Below, piece after piece: positions 13,874 to 22,325 of a DNA stretch of 52,491 nucleotides. The stretch comes from a virus. The stretch spans positions 1 to 52,491 of the IMG/VR virus record IMGVR_UViG_3300045107_000189. One strand, written 5' to 3'. Made by a program: the position numbers and the translations under genes. How positions within the stretch are numbered: the stretch's first letter is position 1; every line of letters begins with the position of its first letter. Under the pieces are notes generated by a model. It did no database searches and was not told where the DNA came from. It worked only from the letters and a program-made list of their open reading frames with translations.

Positions 13874-14881
13874 TCAGGTCCGGCGCGCGACGATCAGCGA
13901 CTTCGGGCGGGTGCAGTACGAGAGCGCGTTCATCTGCGTCTCGAGGTGCACGCCCTTGCCGTTCGGCATCGGGTACTGCCGGGCGTACCGCGGCAGGCCG
14001 AGCGTGTTCACGGTCTCCACGTAGTCCGCGGGCGCGTACACCGTGCGGAAGAGGCCCGGCACGCCCGTCGCGAAGAAGTGGCACTTGTCGGTGTTGATGA
14101 ACGCCGAGCCACCCACCGCGCCGCGGTAGTTCTCGAAGCGGATGCCGCCGTAGTCGAGCACCTCGTACGCGGCGTTGCCGCGCAGCTGCGCCGCTTCCGC
14201 CTGGTTCAGGTACGTCTCGCGCACTTCCTTGTGGGCGATCAGGTCGTCCCAGAACGCGTCGCCGCAGAACGCGTGGATCGCCCCGAACGGCACCCCACCC
14301 ATCTCGTCCGCGACGAGGCGCACGACCTGCGTGCACTTCTTCCGGAGCGCGCCACTCGCTGGCGTCGCGTTGTCGAGGTCGAAGTCGATCTCCGCGGCCT
14401 GCGAGACGCCGAACTCCGTGAACAGGTTGTACAGCGTCGAGCCGTCGCCGTTCAGGATGATGCCCTTGATGGCGCCGATCCGCTGGTACTCGAGCGTGGG
14501 GTCGTGGCGGAGGCGGACGTGGTCCGCCGCGCGCTGGTCCACCAGAGCGCGCACCGTCTGCACCTGGTTCTCCTGGCCGAAGGCGCGGATGTTCTGCACC
14601 TCTTCGGCGTAGATCGCGTCGTCGATCTCGTAGTGCGGGACGCGCAGGTCGCGCACGTTGCGCTTGTCCTTCGCGATCGTGGTGCCGGGGGCGCCGCGCG
14701 GAGACGGGTTCACGAGCTGCAGCGAGCCCGAGACCTCCTCGATCGCGATCGTGGTGGTCGAGACGCCCTGCTCGTTCCAGTTGATCACCTGACCGGCGCG
14801 ACCCGGGACGAACGGGACCTTGTTGATCGCGTCGGTGAGCGAGATCACCGAGAACGCGTTGGACTTGAAGATGTCGAGCAT
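13874..14881 (-). CDS. Major capsid protein, lambda gpE family (335 aa)
   Basis: Near the N-terminus are F-S-V-I-S-L-T-D-A-I-N-K-V-P-F-V-P-G and later E-V-Q-N-I-R-A-F-G-Q-E. The middle has H-D-P-T-L-E-Y-Q-R-I-G-A-I-K-G and the C-terminus Y-A-R-Q-Y-P-M-P-N-G-K-G-V-H-L-E-T-Q-M-N-A-L. These are hallmarks of the phage capsid E family, which builds the icosahedral shell. Length matches the family (about 340). ATG at 14881 follows CCGGAG. Neighbours are the decoration protein upstream and the joining protein downstream. Confidence 0.93.
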   Translation of the reverse strand: MLDIFKSNAFSVISLTDAINKVPFVPGRAGQVINWNEQGVSTTTIAIEEVSGSLQLVNPSPRGAPGTTIAKDKRNVRDLRVPHYEIDDAIYAEEVQNIRAFGQENQVQTVRALVDQRAADHVRLRHDPTLEYQRIGAIKGIILNGDGSTLYNLFTEFGVSQAAEIDFDLDNATPASGALRKKCTQVVRLVADEMGGVPFGAIHAFCGDAFWDDLIAHKEVRETYLNQAEAAQLRGNAAYEVLDYGGIRFENYRGAVGGSAFINTDKCHFFATGVPGLFRTVYAPADYVETVNTLGLPRYARQYPMPNGKGVHLETQMNALSYCTRPKSLIVARRT

Positions 14882-14921
14882 CGATGTTCTCCGGAAGCTG
14901 AGAGAGAGGAGCGGCCGCGGA

Positions 14922-15287
14922 TCAGCGGACCAGGATGCCGAGCGCGGCGAAGTCGACGACCGAGGCGTCCTTGGACGTCTGGTCCTGGCCCACGGCGTAG
15001 ACCAGCTCGTTCTTGTTCACCTCGGCGTCGCGCACGATCGCCGTGGCGGTCTTGTCGCCGCCGGATGCGTCGACGTCGTCGAAGAGGATGGCCGCGGCCG
15101 CCTGGCTGCCGTCCCCGGCGCCGTTGTCGTAGGCCTTGTACTTGCCGCTCGCCGAGATCTTGCCGAGTACCGCACCGGCCTTGAGGTTCTGGCCGGACAC
15201 GATCGTCACGACGTCGCGCGAGCGCGAGCCGTTCGCCTCGGACAGCAGGAAGCCACCGGCGTGGCCGGTTTCCGTCAGGGTCGTCAT
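14922..15287 (-). CDS. Head decoration protein, gpD-like (121 aa)
   Basis: The product (H-A-G-G-F-L-L-S-E-A-N-G-S-R-S-R-D...V-L-G-K-I, A-A-A-I-L-F-D-D-V-D-A) shows the decoration-protein pattern: start of a protein that holds the expanded shell as trimers. Size and position between the protease/scaffold gene and the capsid gene match lambda D. Confidence 0.88.
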   Translation of the reverse strand: MTTLTETGHAGGFLLSEANGSRSRDVVTIVSGQNLKAGAVLGKISASGKYKAYDNGAGDGSQAAAAILFDDVDASGGDKTATAIVRDAEVNKNELVYAVGQDQTSKDASVVDFAALGILVR

Positions 15288-15329
15288 GGAGTTCTACCTC
15301 GTGAGGTTCAGGATGGGAGACGGCCGGGC

Positions 15330-15755
15330 TTACTTCGCGCCGGAGCGGCGCGCGTAGATCGCGGCCATGTCGATCGAGGCGGACTGCGCGCCCGGCGCCG
15401 CGACGCCCGGATCCTCCGCGCGCACGCCCGGCGTGCCGGCCGCGGCCATCGCACGCTCGAGCGGCGAGCCGGCCGCCGCCGGCGAGGCCTTCGGCGACTT
15501 CGCGAGCAGCGCGATCGCGGCGTCCGCCGCCATCTCGGTGTCGTACGCGAGGTGACTCGCGAGCTCGCCGCGGCCTTCCGCCTCGGCGCTCGTGAGGATG
15601 GTCTTCACGCGGGCCGTCGCGGCCGCGGCGCCCTCCTTCAGGCCCTCCGCCTTGCCCTCGGCGCGACCTTCCGCGCGGGCCGTGGAGAGCTGCTCCGCCG
15701 TCGCGGAGGTCTGCTCCGCAGCCGCGGCGTTCGGCTTGTTCGCACTCGTCGTCAT
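15330..15755 (-). CDS. Nested scaffold protein, Nu3-like (141 aa)
   Basis: Inside the protease gene and in its frame, ATG at 15755 is preceded by AGGAG with 5 nt spacing, one of the best ribosome sites in the region. The product MTTSANKPNAAAAEQTSATA and onward is low-complexity helical scaffold ending at the protease stop. Lambda makes Nu3 from gene C in the same way. Separate translation is inferred from the ribosome site and precedent. Confidence 0.75.
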   Translation of the reverse strand: MTTSANKPNAAAAEQTSATAEQLSTARAEGRAEGKAEGLKEGAAAATARVKTILTSAEAEGRGELASHLAYDTEMAADAAIALLAKSPKASPAAAGSPLERAMAAAGTPGVRAEDPGVAAPGAQSASIDMAAIYARRSGAK

Positions 15756-16721
15756 GGTGACTCCTGTGGAGAGGGTGGAAAGGCGCGACGCCGCGCCAGG
15801 CGAAACACGGGTGATGAGTTCGTCGAGGACCTCGCGGCCCGAAGCGACGCGGTTCGCGAGTCCGAGCTCGACCGCCTCCTGCGCGAGGTACACGCGCGCC
15901 TCGGTGGCGCGTATCGCATCGGGGTCGAGGCCGCGGTTACGCGCGACCTTCGCGACGAACACGTCGTAGAGCGCGTCGACTTCGGCCTGCAGCTTCCTGC
16001 GGTCGGAGTCGGACAGCGGCTTGTAGGGTGTGCCGAGGACCTTGTCCTTGCCGGCGTGGATGTGCGTGATCGAGACGCCCATCTTCTCGGCGTACTTCGA
16101 GTAGTCCATGTGCGTGAGCACCACGCCGATGGACCCGACCTCGCCGGTCTGCGTGACGACGATCTCGTCGGCTGCCGAGGCGATCGCATAGGCGGCGCTG
16201 CACGCCGCGTCCGCCGCGAGCGCGACGATCGGCATCGTGCCGCGCATCGCGTAGAGCTCGTCGACGAAGTCGAAGCACCCCGCGACCTCGCCGCCGCCGG
16301 AGTGCACGTTCAGCAGCAGCGCGCGCACGTCGTCGCGCTCGCGGATCATGCGCAGCTGCTCGGTGAGGCCGTCGTAGCTGACCATCCCCGAGTACGAGCC
16401 GAGCCACCGCCCCTTGTGAACGAGGGTGCCGGAAACGTCCATCACGGCCACGCCCTGCGTGATCGTCATGTACGAGTCCCAGTCGCGGTCCGACCACGGG
16501 CCCGTGAACGCGCCCTTCTCCATCGGCCAGCCAGCCGCCGGCTCGTCGACCTCGACGTCGAGGCGCGGGCCGATCGCGTGCAGGATCGCCTGCAGCTTCT
16601 TCGGCTCGATCAGCAGCGGCGTGTTGAAGATCCGCTGCGCGACGTGGATGTAGTTCCGGCGGCCGGATGCGCGAGGCCCCGCGCTCGGCGGGGCCTCGTT
16701 CGTTTCGGTGTCACCGCTCAC
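15330..16721 (-). CDS. Capsid maturation protease, S49 (SppA/ClpP-like), gpC-like, with C-terminal scaffold (463 aa)
   Basis: Residues about 90-300 form an S49 serine peptidase: N-V-H-S-G-G-G-E-V (S141), the nucleophile region A-A-C-S-A-A-Y-A-I-A-S with S175, G-S-I-G-V, and a likely dyad lysine at K227 in H-A-G-K-D-K-V-L-G. The C-terminal ~140 residues are alanine- and glutamate-rich and repeat A-E-G-R-A-E-G-K-A-E-G, typical scaffold. The gene follows portal, as in lambda, and its protease processes the procapsid. A nested start at 15755 can make scaffold alone. The start overlaps the portal stop. Confidence 0.9.
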   Translation of the reverse strand: MSGDTETNEAPPSAGPRASGRRNYIHVAQRIFNTPLLIEPKKLQAILHAIGPRLDVEVDEPAAGWPMEKGAFTGPWSDRDWDSYMTITQGVAVMDVSGTLVHKGRWLGSYSGMVSYDGLTEQLRMIRERDDVRALLLNVHSGGGEVAGCFDFVDELYAMRGTMPIVALAADAACSAAYAIASAADEIVVTQTGEVGSIGVVLTHMDYSKYAEKMGVSITHIHAGKDKVLGTPYKPLSDSDRRKLQAEVDALYDVFVAKVARNRGLDPDAIRATEARVYLAQEAVELGLANRVASGREVLDELITRVSPGAASRLSTLSTGVTMTTSANKPNAAAAEQTSATAEQLSTARAEGRAEGKAEGLKEGAAAATARVKTILTSAEAEGRGELASHLAYDTEMAADAAIALLAKSPKASPAAAGSPLERAMAAAGTPGVRAEDPGVAAPGAQSASIDMAAIYARRSGAK

Positions 16722-18334
16722 TGCCCTTCTCCAGGTGGCGCGGCCGGCGTCCGCGGCGGATCGTCCTCTTCGTCGTCAGGAGCGGGCTGCGGCGTCGCCA
16801 TGCCGGGCGCGCCGATGGTCACGCCCAGTTCCTCTGCGCGACGCTTCTCCTCTGCGCGCTGCTCGAGCAGCTCCTCCCAGTCCTCGCCGCGCTCGGCCGC
16901 CTCCTTCTCGAGCGTCGTCAGGCCGAGGTCGTACTCGACCTTCGTCGCGTTCGCTTCCTTCAGCGGGTCGATGTGGCCGCGGCCCGGGCCGATCCACTGG
17001 CAGCGCGTCCATGCCGACTTCGCGGCGTAGAAGCTCGGTGCGCCAGGCGGCACCTCGACGACCCCGCGGTCGATCGCCTCCTCCAGCCACAGTGCGTAGA
17101 CCGCAGTCGCGAACCGGTTCGCAATGAACTTGCGGCGGCTGCTGAAGAACCGCCACGTCTCGAGCATCGCGGCGCGCGCGCTCGAGTAGTTCGTCTTTGA
17201 GTAGTCGCGCGAGAGCTGCTCATACGAGAGATTCAGGCCGCCGGCGATGTACCGGAGCGCGGCCTCCTCGAAGCTCGCGAACGCCGCGTTCGGGTGCTGC
17301 GGCGCGAGCAGCTTCAGCTGCTCGCCCGGGAACAGGTGAGGGATGCGCACGCCGTTGTAGCGTACGTTCCCTTCCTTGTGCCACGCGGCGCGGTTGCCCA
17401 TGTAGCCGAGCACCGGATCCGACGTAGACGTCGCGCCGATGGCGCTCCCGACCGACGTCCAGTCGAGCGAGGACTCGATCACGGCCGCGTACATCGCGTT
17501 CAGGATCGCGGCCTGCAGGTGAACCTGCTCGAACTTCTCGAGCATCTTCATGCGCGCCAGGACGGAGACGATCCCGTTCTTCCCGCGCGTCTGCCCCGCC
17601 TGCTCCTCCTCGTAGACGTGGAGCACCTGCGACCGGCCCCATGGCGTCTCACGCGCGATGCGCTTCCAGCGGCGCAGCGTCTGGAACTGCAGCGGATCTC
17701 CCTGCAGCCGCGACACGATCCAGTACGCGACCGGATCGCCGTACACCCCGAGCTCGACGCCGCCGCGCAGCTGGTCGGAGTCCGGCACGCCGTCCGGGTT
17801 GCACAGGCGCGCCGGGTCGACCATCTGGATCGCCGTGGCGTACCGGGCCCCCGGCCGCGGCAGCCACTCGGCGGTCGCGAGGATCTCGAAGCGCACCAGG
17901 TACGAGCGGTAGCCCTGCGCGAGCATCTCCGCGAAGTTCTTCCGGCGCGCCGCGTCGCAGAAGCGGTCCGGGTCGTACGCCCAGTGCCAGAACTTCGCCT
18001 CGACGTCGCGCTGCCACTCGCGCGCCCACTCGCGATCGAGTCCGAGCACGCGCCAGTCAGGCTTTGCCGACAGCCGCAGGCCTGCGCCGATGATGTTGTC
18101 GAGGTGCGTCTGCACCGCGCCCGACGTCAGCCCGTGGTTGCGGATCATGTCCGCGGTGCGCGCTCGGAGCGTGTCGAGCTCCGGCAGCAGCTCGCCGTCG
18201 GCGCTCTGCAGGTCCGGAGTCCACGAGCGGAGCTCCGGCGCGAACGTGTCCGCCGCGTAGTGGGCCTCCGCGCGCACGATCGGCCGGCCGTCCGCCCCGA
18301 GCAGCTGTGGCGGCCTCACGGCGGCGTTCACCAC
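16718..18334 (-). CDS. Portal protein, lambda gpB family (538 aa)
   Basis: The protein has typical lambda-family portal segments: R-A-R-T-A-D-M-I-R-N-H-G-L-T-S-G-A-V-Q-T-H-L-D-N near residue 60, later W-R-V-L-G-L-D-R-E-W-A, H-V-Y-E-E-E-Q-A-G-Q-T-R-G, and S-Y-E-Q-L-S-R-D-Y-S-K-T-N-Y-S-S-A-R-A. It forms the dodecameric DNA gate at one vertex. The C-terminus is acidic and proline-rich. It is preceded by the gpW-like gene and overlaps the protease start. Confidence 0.93.
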   Translation of the reverse strand: MVNAAVRPPQLLGADGRPIVRAEAHYAADTFAPELRSWTPDLQSADGELLPELDTLRARTADMIRNHGLTSGAVQTHLDNIIGAGLRLSAKPDWRVLGLDREWAREWQRDVEAKFWHWAYDPDRFCDAARRKNFAEMLAQGYRSYLVRFEILATAEWLPRPGARYATAIQMVDPARLCNPDGVPDSDQLRGGVELGVYGDPVAYWIVSRLQGDPLQFQTLRRWKRIARETPWGRSQVLHVYEEEQAGQTRGKNGIVSVLARMKMLEKFEQVHLQAAILNAMYAAVIESSLDWTSVGSAIGATSTSDPVLGYMGNRAAWHKEGNVRYNGVRIPHLFPGEQLKLLAPQHPNAAFASFEEAALRYIAGGLNLSYEQLSRDYSKTNYSSARAAMLETWRFFSSRRKFIANRFATAVYALWLEEAIDRGVVEVPPGAPSFYAAKSAWTRCQWIGPGRGHIDPLKEANATKVEYDLGLTTLEKEAAERGEDWEELLEQRAEEKRRAEELGVTIGAPGMATPQPAPDDEEDDPPRTPAAPPGEGQ

Positions 18335-18552
18335 GTCACCTCGAACGGACCGCGCCGCGCGACCGAGCCGTCGGACGCCGTCTGCGCGCGCAGGTTCTGG
18401 ATGTATCGCTCGAGGTCCTCCCGCTTCGCCGCGGTGAAGTCGACGCGGCGGCCGCTCGGATCCGTGATCGAGACGACCTGCTTGCCCGTCATCAGGGCGT
18501 GCAGGGCCGTCTGCGCCTCGGCCAAGCGCACGGAGATCTCGGTCGCGCTCAT
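18328..18552 (-). CDS. Head-tail joining protein, gpW-like (74 aa)
   Basis: The product MSATEISVRLAEAQTALHAL continues with M-T-G-K-Q-V-V-S-I-T-D-P-S-G-R-R-V-D-F-T-A-A-K-R-E-D-L, the helix-hairpin-helix plan of gpW. gpW plugs the portal after packaging and allows tail joining. It lies between terminase large and portal, as in lambda. A GTG six bases upstream (18558) overlaps the terminase stop and is an alternative start. Confidence 0.82.
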   Translation of the reverse strand: MSATEISVRLAEAQTALHALMTGKQVVSITDPSGRRVDFTAAKREDLERYIQNLRAQTASDGSVARRGPFEVTW

Positions 18553-18554
18553 GG

Positions 18555-20630
18555 TCACCTGTCGCTGTTGTTCAGCTGCGCCGCGAGGCGCGCGATGTCG
18601 TTCTCGGCCTCACGCTTCTGCTCCGGCTGCGCTGCCGGCGGCTCGCGCGTGAGCGGGTCCGTCGCCCACGGCGGCGGCTTCGTCCAGTCGATGCGCTGCG
18701 CGCCGAGGATCAGGCACGCCGCGCGGCCGTATACGTAGAGGTCGAAGGCCTCGTTGCGCGCGCTGTCCGTCTTCGTGTAGCCCTTCGCCGTGCGCGTCTC
18801 GGCGGTGAGCTCATCGAAGTACTTCCGGTCGACCCACAGCGGGAAGTGCGAGTACCCCGGCCCCGGCTCGTCGCGCGCGAGATCTCCGACGACCGCGTCC
18901 TTCAGCACCACCGTGTTCAGCTGCCACACGGGAACGTCGCCGCGGCCGCCGGCGCGCCGGTCCGCGCGCTGCTCCGGGTACGTCTCGCGGATGATCGGCG
19001 CGTTCGGCGTGGGATCGCCACGGACCAGGCGGATCCCAGGGGCGCGCCCTTCCCGCTTCATCTGCCGCCAGAAGTCGTACGCGTTCGTCGTGACGCCCGC
19101 CTTGCCGCCCGAGTCGCACACCGTGAAGTGCACGCCGAGCGTCTTCGTCGGGTCGTCCGCCAGCGGGTACCGCTTCGCCATCACCTCGTCGCGGATCAGC
19201 AGCCAGTCCTCGAGGTACGCGGCCGGCTCCAGGCCCGCGTTCCGATCGCCTTCCCGGCGGCGACTCGCCGTGATCTCCCACCGCTCGACCAGCCACCGCT
19301 CGAGACCGGTGCCCCAGCCGTGCGTCTCACACACGAACCGATTGCCCTGCACGTCCACGGCCGCGGTCAGGAAGCGCACGCCGGCCGGGACGTGCCCCTC
19401 CGGCCAGCTCTCGCGACGTTCCATGAACAGCTCCGCGTTGCGCCTCTTCGCGGCCGCCCGCGGCACGTACGGCGCCGCCTGGTCGGTGTTCACCGTGAAC
19501 AGCAGCGCTTCCTCTCCGCCGCTCTTCACGTACTCCTGCAGCGCCTGCAGGTACTTCAACAGCAGCGCGTCCCACGTCTGGAAGGCAGCGCCGATGCCGC
19601 CGAGCCAGTACGAGGCGATGTTCGTCTGCCGGCGCGTGCCGACGATCCGGCCGCTCTCGTCGAACGTCTCGCCCTCGTGCAGCCAGCGCCCGCCGCTCTT
19701 CAGCAGCCGCCGATCCGAGGTTTCGTGCACGCCGCCGCACACGCGGCAGACCATGCGCGCAAGCGTGCCCGCGAGGTCGACCAGGTCGGCCGTGAGCACC
19801 ATCTTCTCGAGCTCGTCGTCCGGCGGCATCGCGAATGCGCGGAGCCCCGGGGCGACGTGCATGTACGAGTTGCAGTGCTTGCACGGCCAGAAGTGCGCCG
19901 CGCGCGTACCGCGGTTGTACAGGGACACGATGCCGCCGCGCACCGGCGGCGCGTCGTGCGGCGATTCCGGCTTCCAGCGTGCGAGATCGCCGGTCAGCTC
20001 GACCGCCGGGGAGCTCTCCGCGAGCACCTTGCCGCGAGACATGTATGTCTCGGTTCGCTTTCCGGCGAGGTCAAAGAGCGGACCCTCGCCATCGACGTCG
20101 TCGCGATTCTTCGGCCGGTCGTAGTCTGTGATGACCACGTACTGGATCGTCTTGCCCGACAGCTGTGCCACCGACGGCCAGCCCAGCTTCAGCACTACGC
20201 CCGACCGGAAGAACTTGTCGAACGTATTGTCGTCGCGAGCCCGCGGCGAGATCTTCGACGCGATGTCCGGCGAGTTGCGGATCATCCGATCGAGGTCCAT
20301 CCGCGAGAAGTCTCGCGCGACGTCCTGCGTCATCTGGATCAGCAGCATGTCGCCCGGTGCGCTCGTCACGTCGTAGCAGACGGTGCCGAGCACGAGCGTC
20401 ATCGTCTTTCCGGACCGCGCCGGACCCACGAACACGACGCCGCGGTACTCGCGGCTCGCCATCATGTTGAGCGGCTCGATCAGTTCCGGCGTGAGCTCCG
20501 GCGTCCACGGACCCTTCTCGGTCCGCATGTACCGCTCGCAGGCCTCCGCCGGCGTGATGCGGCGGGACGGCAGCAGCACCTCCGCGGTCGCGGCCGCGCC
20601 GGACCGCGCCGAGAAGAATGGCGCCTCCAC
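18555..20630 (-). CDS. Terminase large subunit, gpA family (691 aa)
   Basis: The N-terminal ATPase has Walker A G-P-A-R-S-G-K-T (residues 69-76) and a Walker-B-like Y-V-V-I-T-D-Y-D-R-P. A zinc-ribbon-like region follows with C-K-H-C and C-R-V-C, usual for gpA. The C-terminal nuclease region begins around F-L-T-A-A-V-D-V-Q-G-N-R-F. The protein cuts and translocates the genome into the procapsid. Length is near lambda gpA (641). It is followed by the gpW-like gene and preceded by the small subunit. Confidence 0.94.
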   Translation of the reverse strand: MEAPFFSARSGAAATAEVLLPSRRITPAEACERYMRTEKGPWTPELTPELIEPLNMMASREYRGVVFVGPARSGKTMTLVLGTVCYDVTSAPGDMLLIQMTQDVARDFSRMDLDRMIRNSPDIASKISPRARDDNTFDKFFRSGVVLKLGWPSVAQLSGKTIQYVVITDYDRPKNRDDVDGEGPLFDLAGKRTETYMSRGKVLAESSPAVELTGDLARWKPESPHDAPPVRGGIVSLYNRGTRAAHFWPCKHCNSYMHVAPGLRAFAMPPDDELEKMVLTADLVDLAGTLARMVCRVCGGVHETSDRRLLKSGGRWLHEGETFDESGRIVGTRRQTNIASYWLGGIGAAFQTWDALLLKYLQALQEYVKSGGEEALLFTVNTDQAAPYVPRAAAKRRNAELFMERRESWPEGHVPAGVRFLTAAVDVQGNRFVCETHGWGTGLERWLVERWEITASRRREGDRNAGLEPAAYLEDWLLIRDEVMAKRYPLADDPTKTLGVHFTVCDSGGKAGVTTNAYDFWRQMKREGRAPGIRLVRGDPTPNAPIIRETYPEQRADRRAGGRGDVPVWQLNTVVLKDAVVGDLARDEPGPGYSHFPLWVDRKYFDELTAETRTAKGYTKTDSARNEAFDLYVYGRAACLILGAQRIDWTKPPPWATDPLTREPPAAQPEQKREAENDIARLAAQLNNSDR

Positions 20631-20633
20631 GCG

Positions 20634-21320
20634 TCAGTCCTCGTCGTCGTCGTCGTCCGGCGCCTCGAGCGGCAGCTGAGCCTCCGCGGCGGCCTCGGCC
20701 GCGGCCGTCGCCGTGCAGTACTCGAGCAGCGCGGCGTGCGCGGCCTCGCGCCAGGCATCGAGCTCGCGCTCGACGTACGCGACCACAGAGCCCGGCACCG
20801 CGAGGTCGCGCTCGATCTTGTCCGGCAGCGTGTCGAGCCGCTGCGCGAGCAGCTTGAAGAAGTCGGCGTACACCGACTCCAGCTCGATGCGCGGGCAGAG
20901 CTCGCCGCGCTCCGTCTGCACGCGCAGCTTGTCCATCTCCGCGCGGTAGTGCGCCTGCCGCTCGAACGGCGACATCGAGTCCGGGTCGCGGGTGCCGCTC
21001 GCGCCGCGCGCCATCGCCTCAAGGACGTCCTTGAGGCGGTAGACCGCGTACCCGTTGCGCTGCCCGCTCGGCACCAGGCTCGCCTCGGCGATCTTCTTCG
21101 CGATCGTGTCGCGGTCCTTCCCGAGCTCACCGGCGAGTTGCGTGATCGAGAGGTGCACGCCGGCCGGAAGCGCGTCCGCGGGCGCGGCGCGCTCCGTCAC
21201 CAGGCGCTTTCCGGGCGCCGCTGAGGCCTTCGCGGGCTTCCTTGGTGCGGGCTTCGCCCCTTTCCGCGCGGGCTTCCGAGCGGCCTGCTGCGAGCGCCTA
21301 CCGCCGGTCAGCTTGCCCAT
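20634..21320 (-). CDS. Terminase small subunit, DNA-recognition (228 aa)
   Basis: ATG at 21320. A basic, low-complexity N-terminus (A-R-K-P-A-R-K-G-A-K-P-A-P-R-K-P-A-K) is followed by a helix-turn-helix (L-S-I-T-Q-L-A-G-E-L-G-K-D-R-D-T-I-A-K-K-I, about residues 55-75) and a long helical region; the end is an acidic run (D-D-D-D-D-E-D). This plan fits Nu1/DUF1441-type small subunits that bind the packaging site. It ends 3 bp before the large subunit gene. An upstream TTG would add 17 residues but lacks support. Confidence 0.85.
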   Translation of the reverse strand: MGKLTGGRRSQQAARKPARKGAKPAPRKPAKASAAPGKRLVTERAAPADALPAGVHLSITQLAGELGKDRDTIAKKIAEASLVPSGQRNGYAVYRLKDVLEAMARGASGTRDPDSMSPFERQAHYRAEMDKLRVQTERGELCPRIELESVYADFFKLLAQRLDTLPDKIERDLAVPGSVVAYVERELDAWREAAHAALLEYCTATAAAEAAAEAQLPLEAPDDDDDED

Positions 21321-21420
21321 CGCGGCCGAGGGGGTAATCGCCCGGAAAAGTGTCGAACACCGCCGCTCCAACTACCGAGGTGAAAGTCGTTGATTTAGAA
21401 GGACCCGCTAGCGTTGGGTC
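21321..21420. other. Intergenic region between HNH and small terminase genes, candidate cos/pac
   Basis: About 100 bp upstream of the small terminase gene hold no gene and are less GC-rich than their surroundings (for example GAAAGTCGTTGATTTAGAAG at 21380-21399). In cos phages with gpA-type terminase, the cohesive end site lies just before the small subunit gene, often next to an HNH gene. The site itself cannot be read from sequence alone. Confidence 0.3.
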
Positions 21421-22248
21421 TCACTTGGTCTCGCGCCACACCGGCGCAGCGCCGTCCTGCTTGCTCGAGTTGCACGACCGACACGCGACGACCACGTTCG
21501 ACGCGACGTGCAGACCGCCCATCGACAGCGCGACTACGTGGTCGAGCGTGGCTATGCGGTCTCTGGCAAAGGGCCGCAGGCAGTAGTGGCACCGATCAGC
21601 GGAGTCGCGAATCAGTCGCTCGTCTTCAGGCCACAGCACGCCTGGAACACGCGCCGCGCGCTGAGCGGCGATCACGGCTCTTCGTTCGCGCTTCTTTGCC
21701 CCCAGCCGCGCACGTTCGCGTTGTGCGAACACGTCGTCGTGCGAGTACCGAAGAATGTGGCGCTCTGGCTTCCTGAGCCCGGGCGCCAACCAGGGTTCTC
21801 GACCACTCGCCTCGTGATACGCCGCGCGCCATCCGATGGGCGCCTTCACTCGAATCCAGTAGCGCCACGCCTGAAGAGCATTGGCTTCTGCCAGGCGATC
21901 CCAGTGAGCATCGGGCGCGATCCCGCGCACCCATCCCCAGCGGGGCAGCTTCTTGGGCTTTCCCTCCCGAGTGAGCCCTGCGGCTCGGTACCGCGCGACT
22001 GTGTTGCGCTTCCAGTGCCGGCGAATCGACCGACCATTCGGATCGGCCCTCAGCCGTTCCCGCTGATCGCTCGCGTACTTGAGAGCCTTCTCACGCGTGG
22101 CTGCGTCGGTCGCGTACTTCTCGCGACGCCGTGCGCGGTAGCACTCGCGGCACTGTCTCTTGCCGGGCCGGAACAGCTCGGCCGCCTTGCTCTCGCCGCA
22201 CTGAGTGCACGTCTTCGTCGAGACGGCAGTAGACTGCTCGCCAGCCAT
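21421..22248 (-). CDS. HNH endonuclease with N-terminal zinc ribbon (275 aa)
   Basis: ATG at 22248 follows GAGG at 5 nt. An N-terminal C-T-Q-C-G-E...C-R-E-C pattern suggests a zinc ribbon. The C-terminal HNH fold reads C-H-Y-C-L-R-P-F, then L-D-H-V-V-A-L-S-M-G-G, N-V-V-V-A-C-R-S-C-N-S-S-K, with metal-binding CxxC pairs and catalytic H in L-D-H. It sits beside the packaging genes, where phage HNH proteins either assist terminase or act as homing endonucleases. The long basic middle (R-R-R-E-K-Y, R-L-G-A-K-K-R-E-R-R) suits DNA binding. Confidence 0.85.
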   Translation of the reverse strand: MAGEQSTAVSTKTCTQCGESKAAELFRPGKRQCRECYRARRREKYATDAATREKALKYASDQRERLRADPNGRSIRRHWKRNTVARYRAAGLTREGKPKKLPRWGWVRGIAPDAHWDRLAEANALQAWRYWIRVKAPIGWRAAYHEASGREPWLAPGLRKPERHILRYSHDDVFAQRERARLGAKKRERRAVIAAQRAARVPGVLWPEDERLIRDSADRCHYCLRPFARDRIATLDHVVALSMGGLHVASNVVVACRSCNSSKQDGAAPVWRETK

Positions 22249-22278
22249 GATCACCTCTGCTTCAGGTGGTTGCGGTCA

Positions 22279-22313
22279 GGCGACCGGCTGCTGCGTCAAC
22301 AGCGCCGGTCGCC
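22279..22313. terminator. Hairpin upstream of HNH gene
   Basis: GGCGACCGG (22279-22287) and CCGGTCGCC (22305-22313) are exact inverted arms around a 17-nt loop whose sequence extends the pairing. It lies between the stop at 22326 and the HNH start. There is no T run, so it could be an attenuator or RNA-processing stem. Confidence 0.4.
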
Positions 22314-22325
22314 GCTCTTCGAACT

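Noticed and set aside
18846-21224. 792-residue plus-strand frame opposite the terminase genes
   Set aside because: Low-complexity R/H-rich shadow of the two terminase genes.
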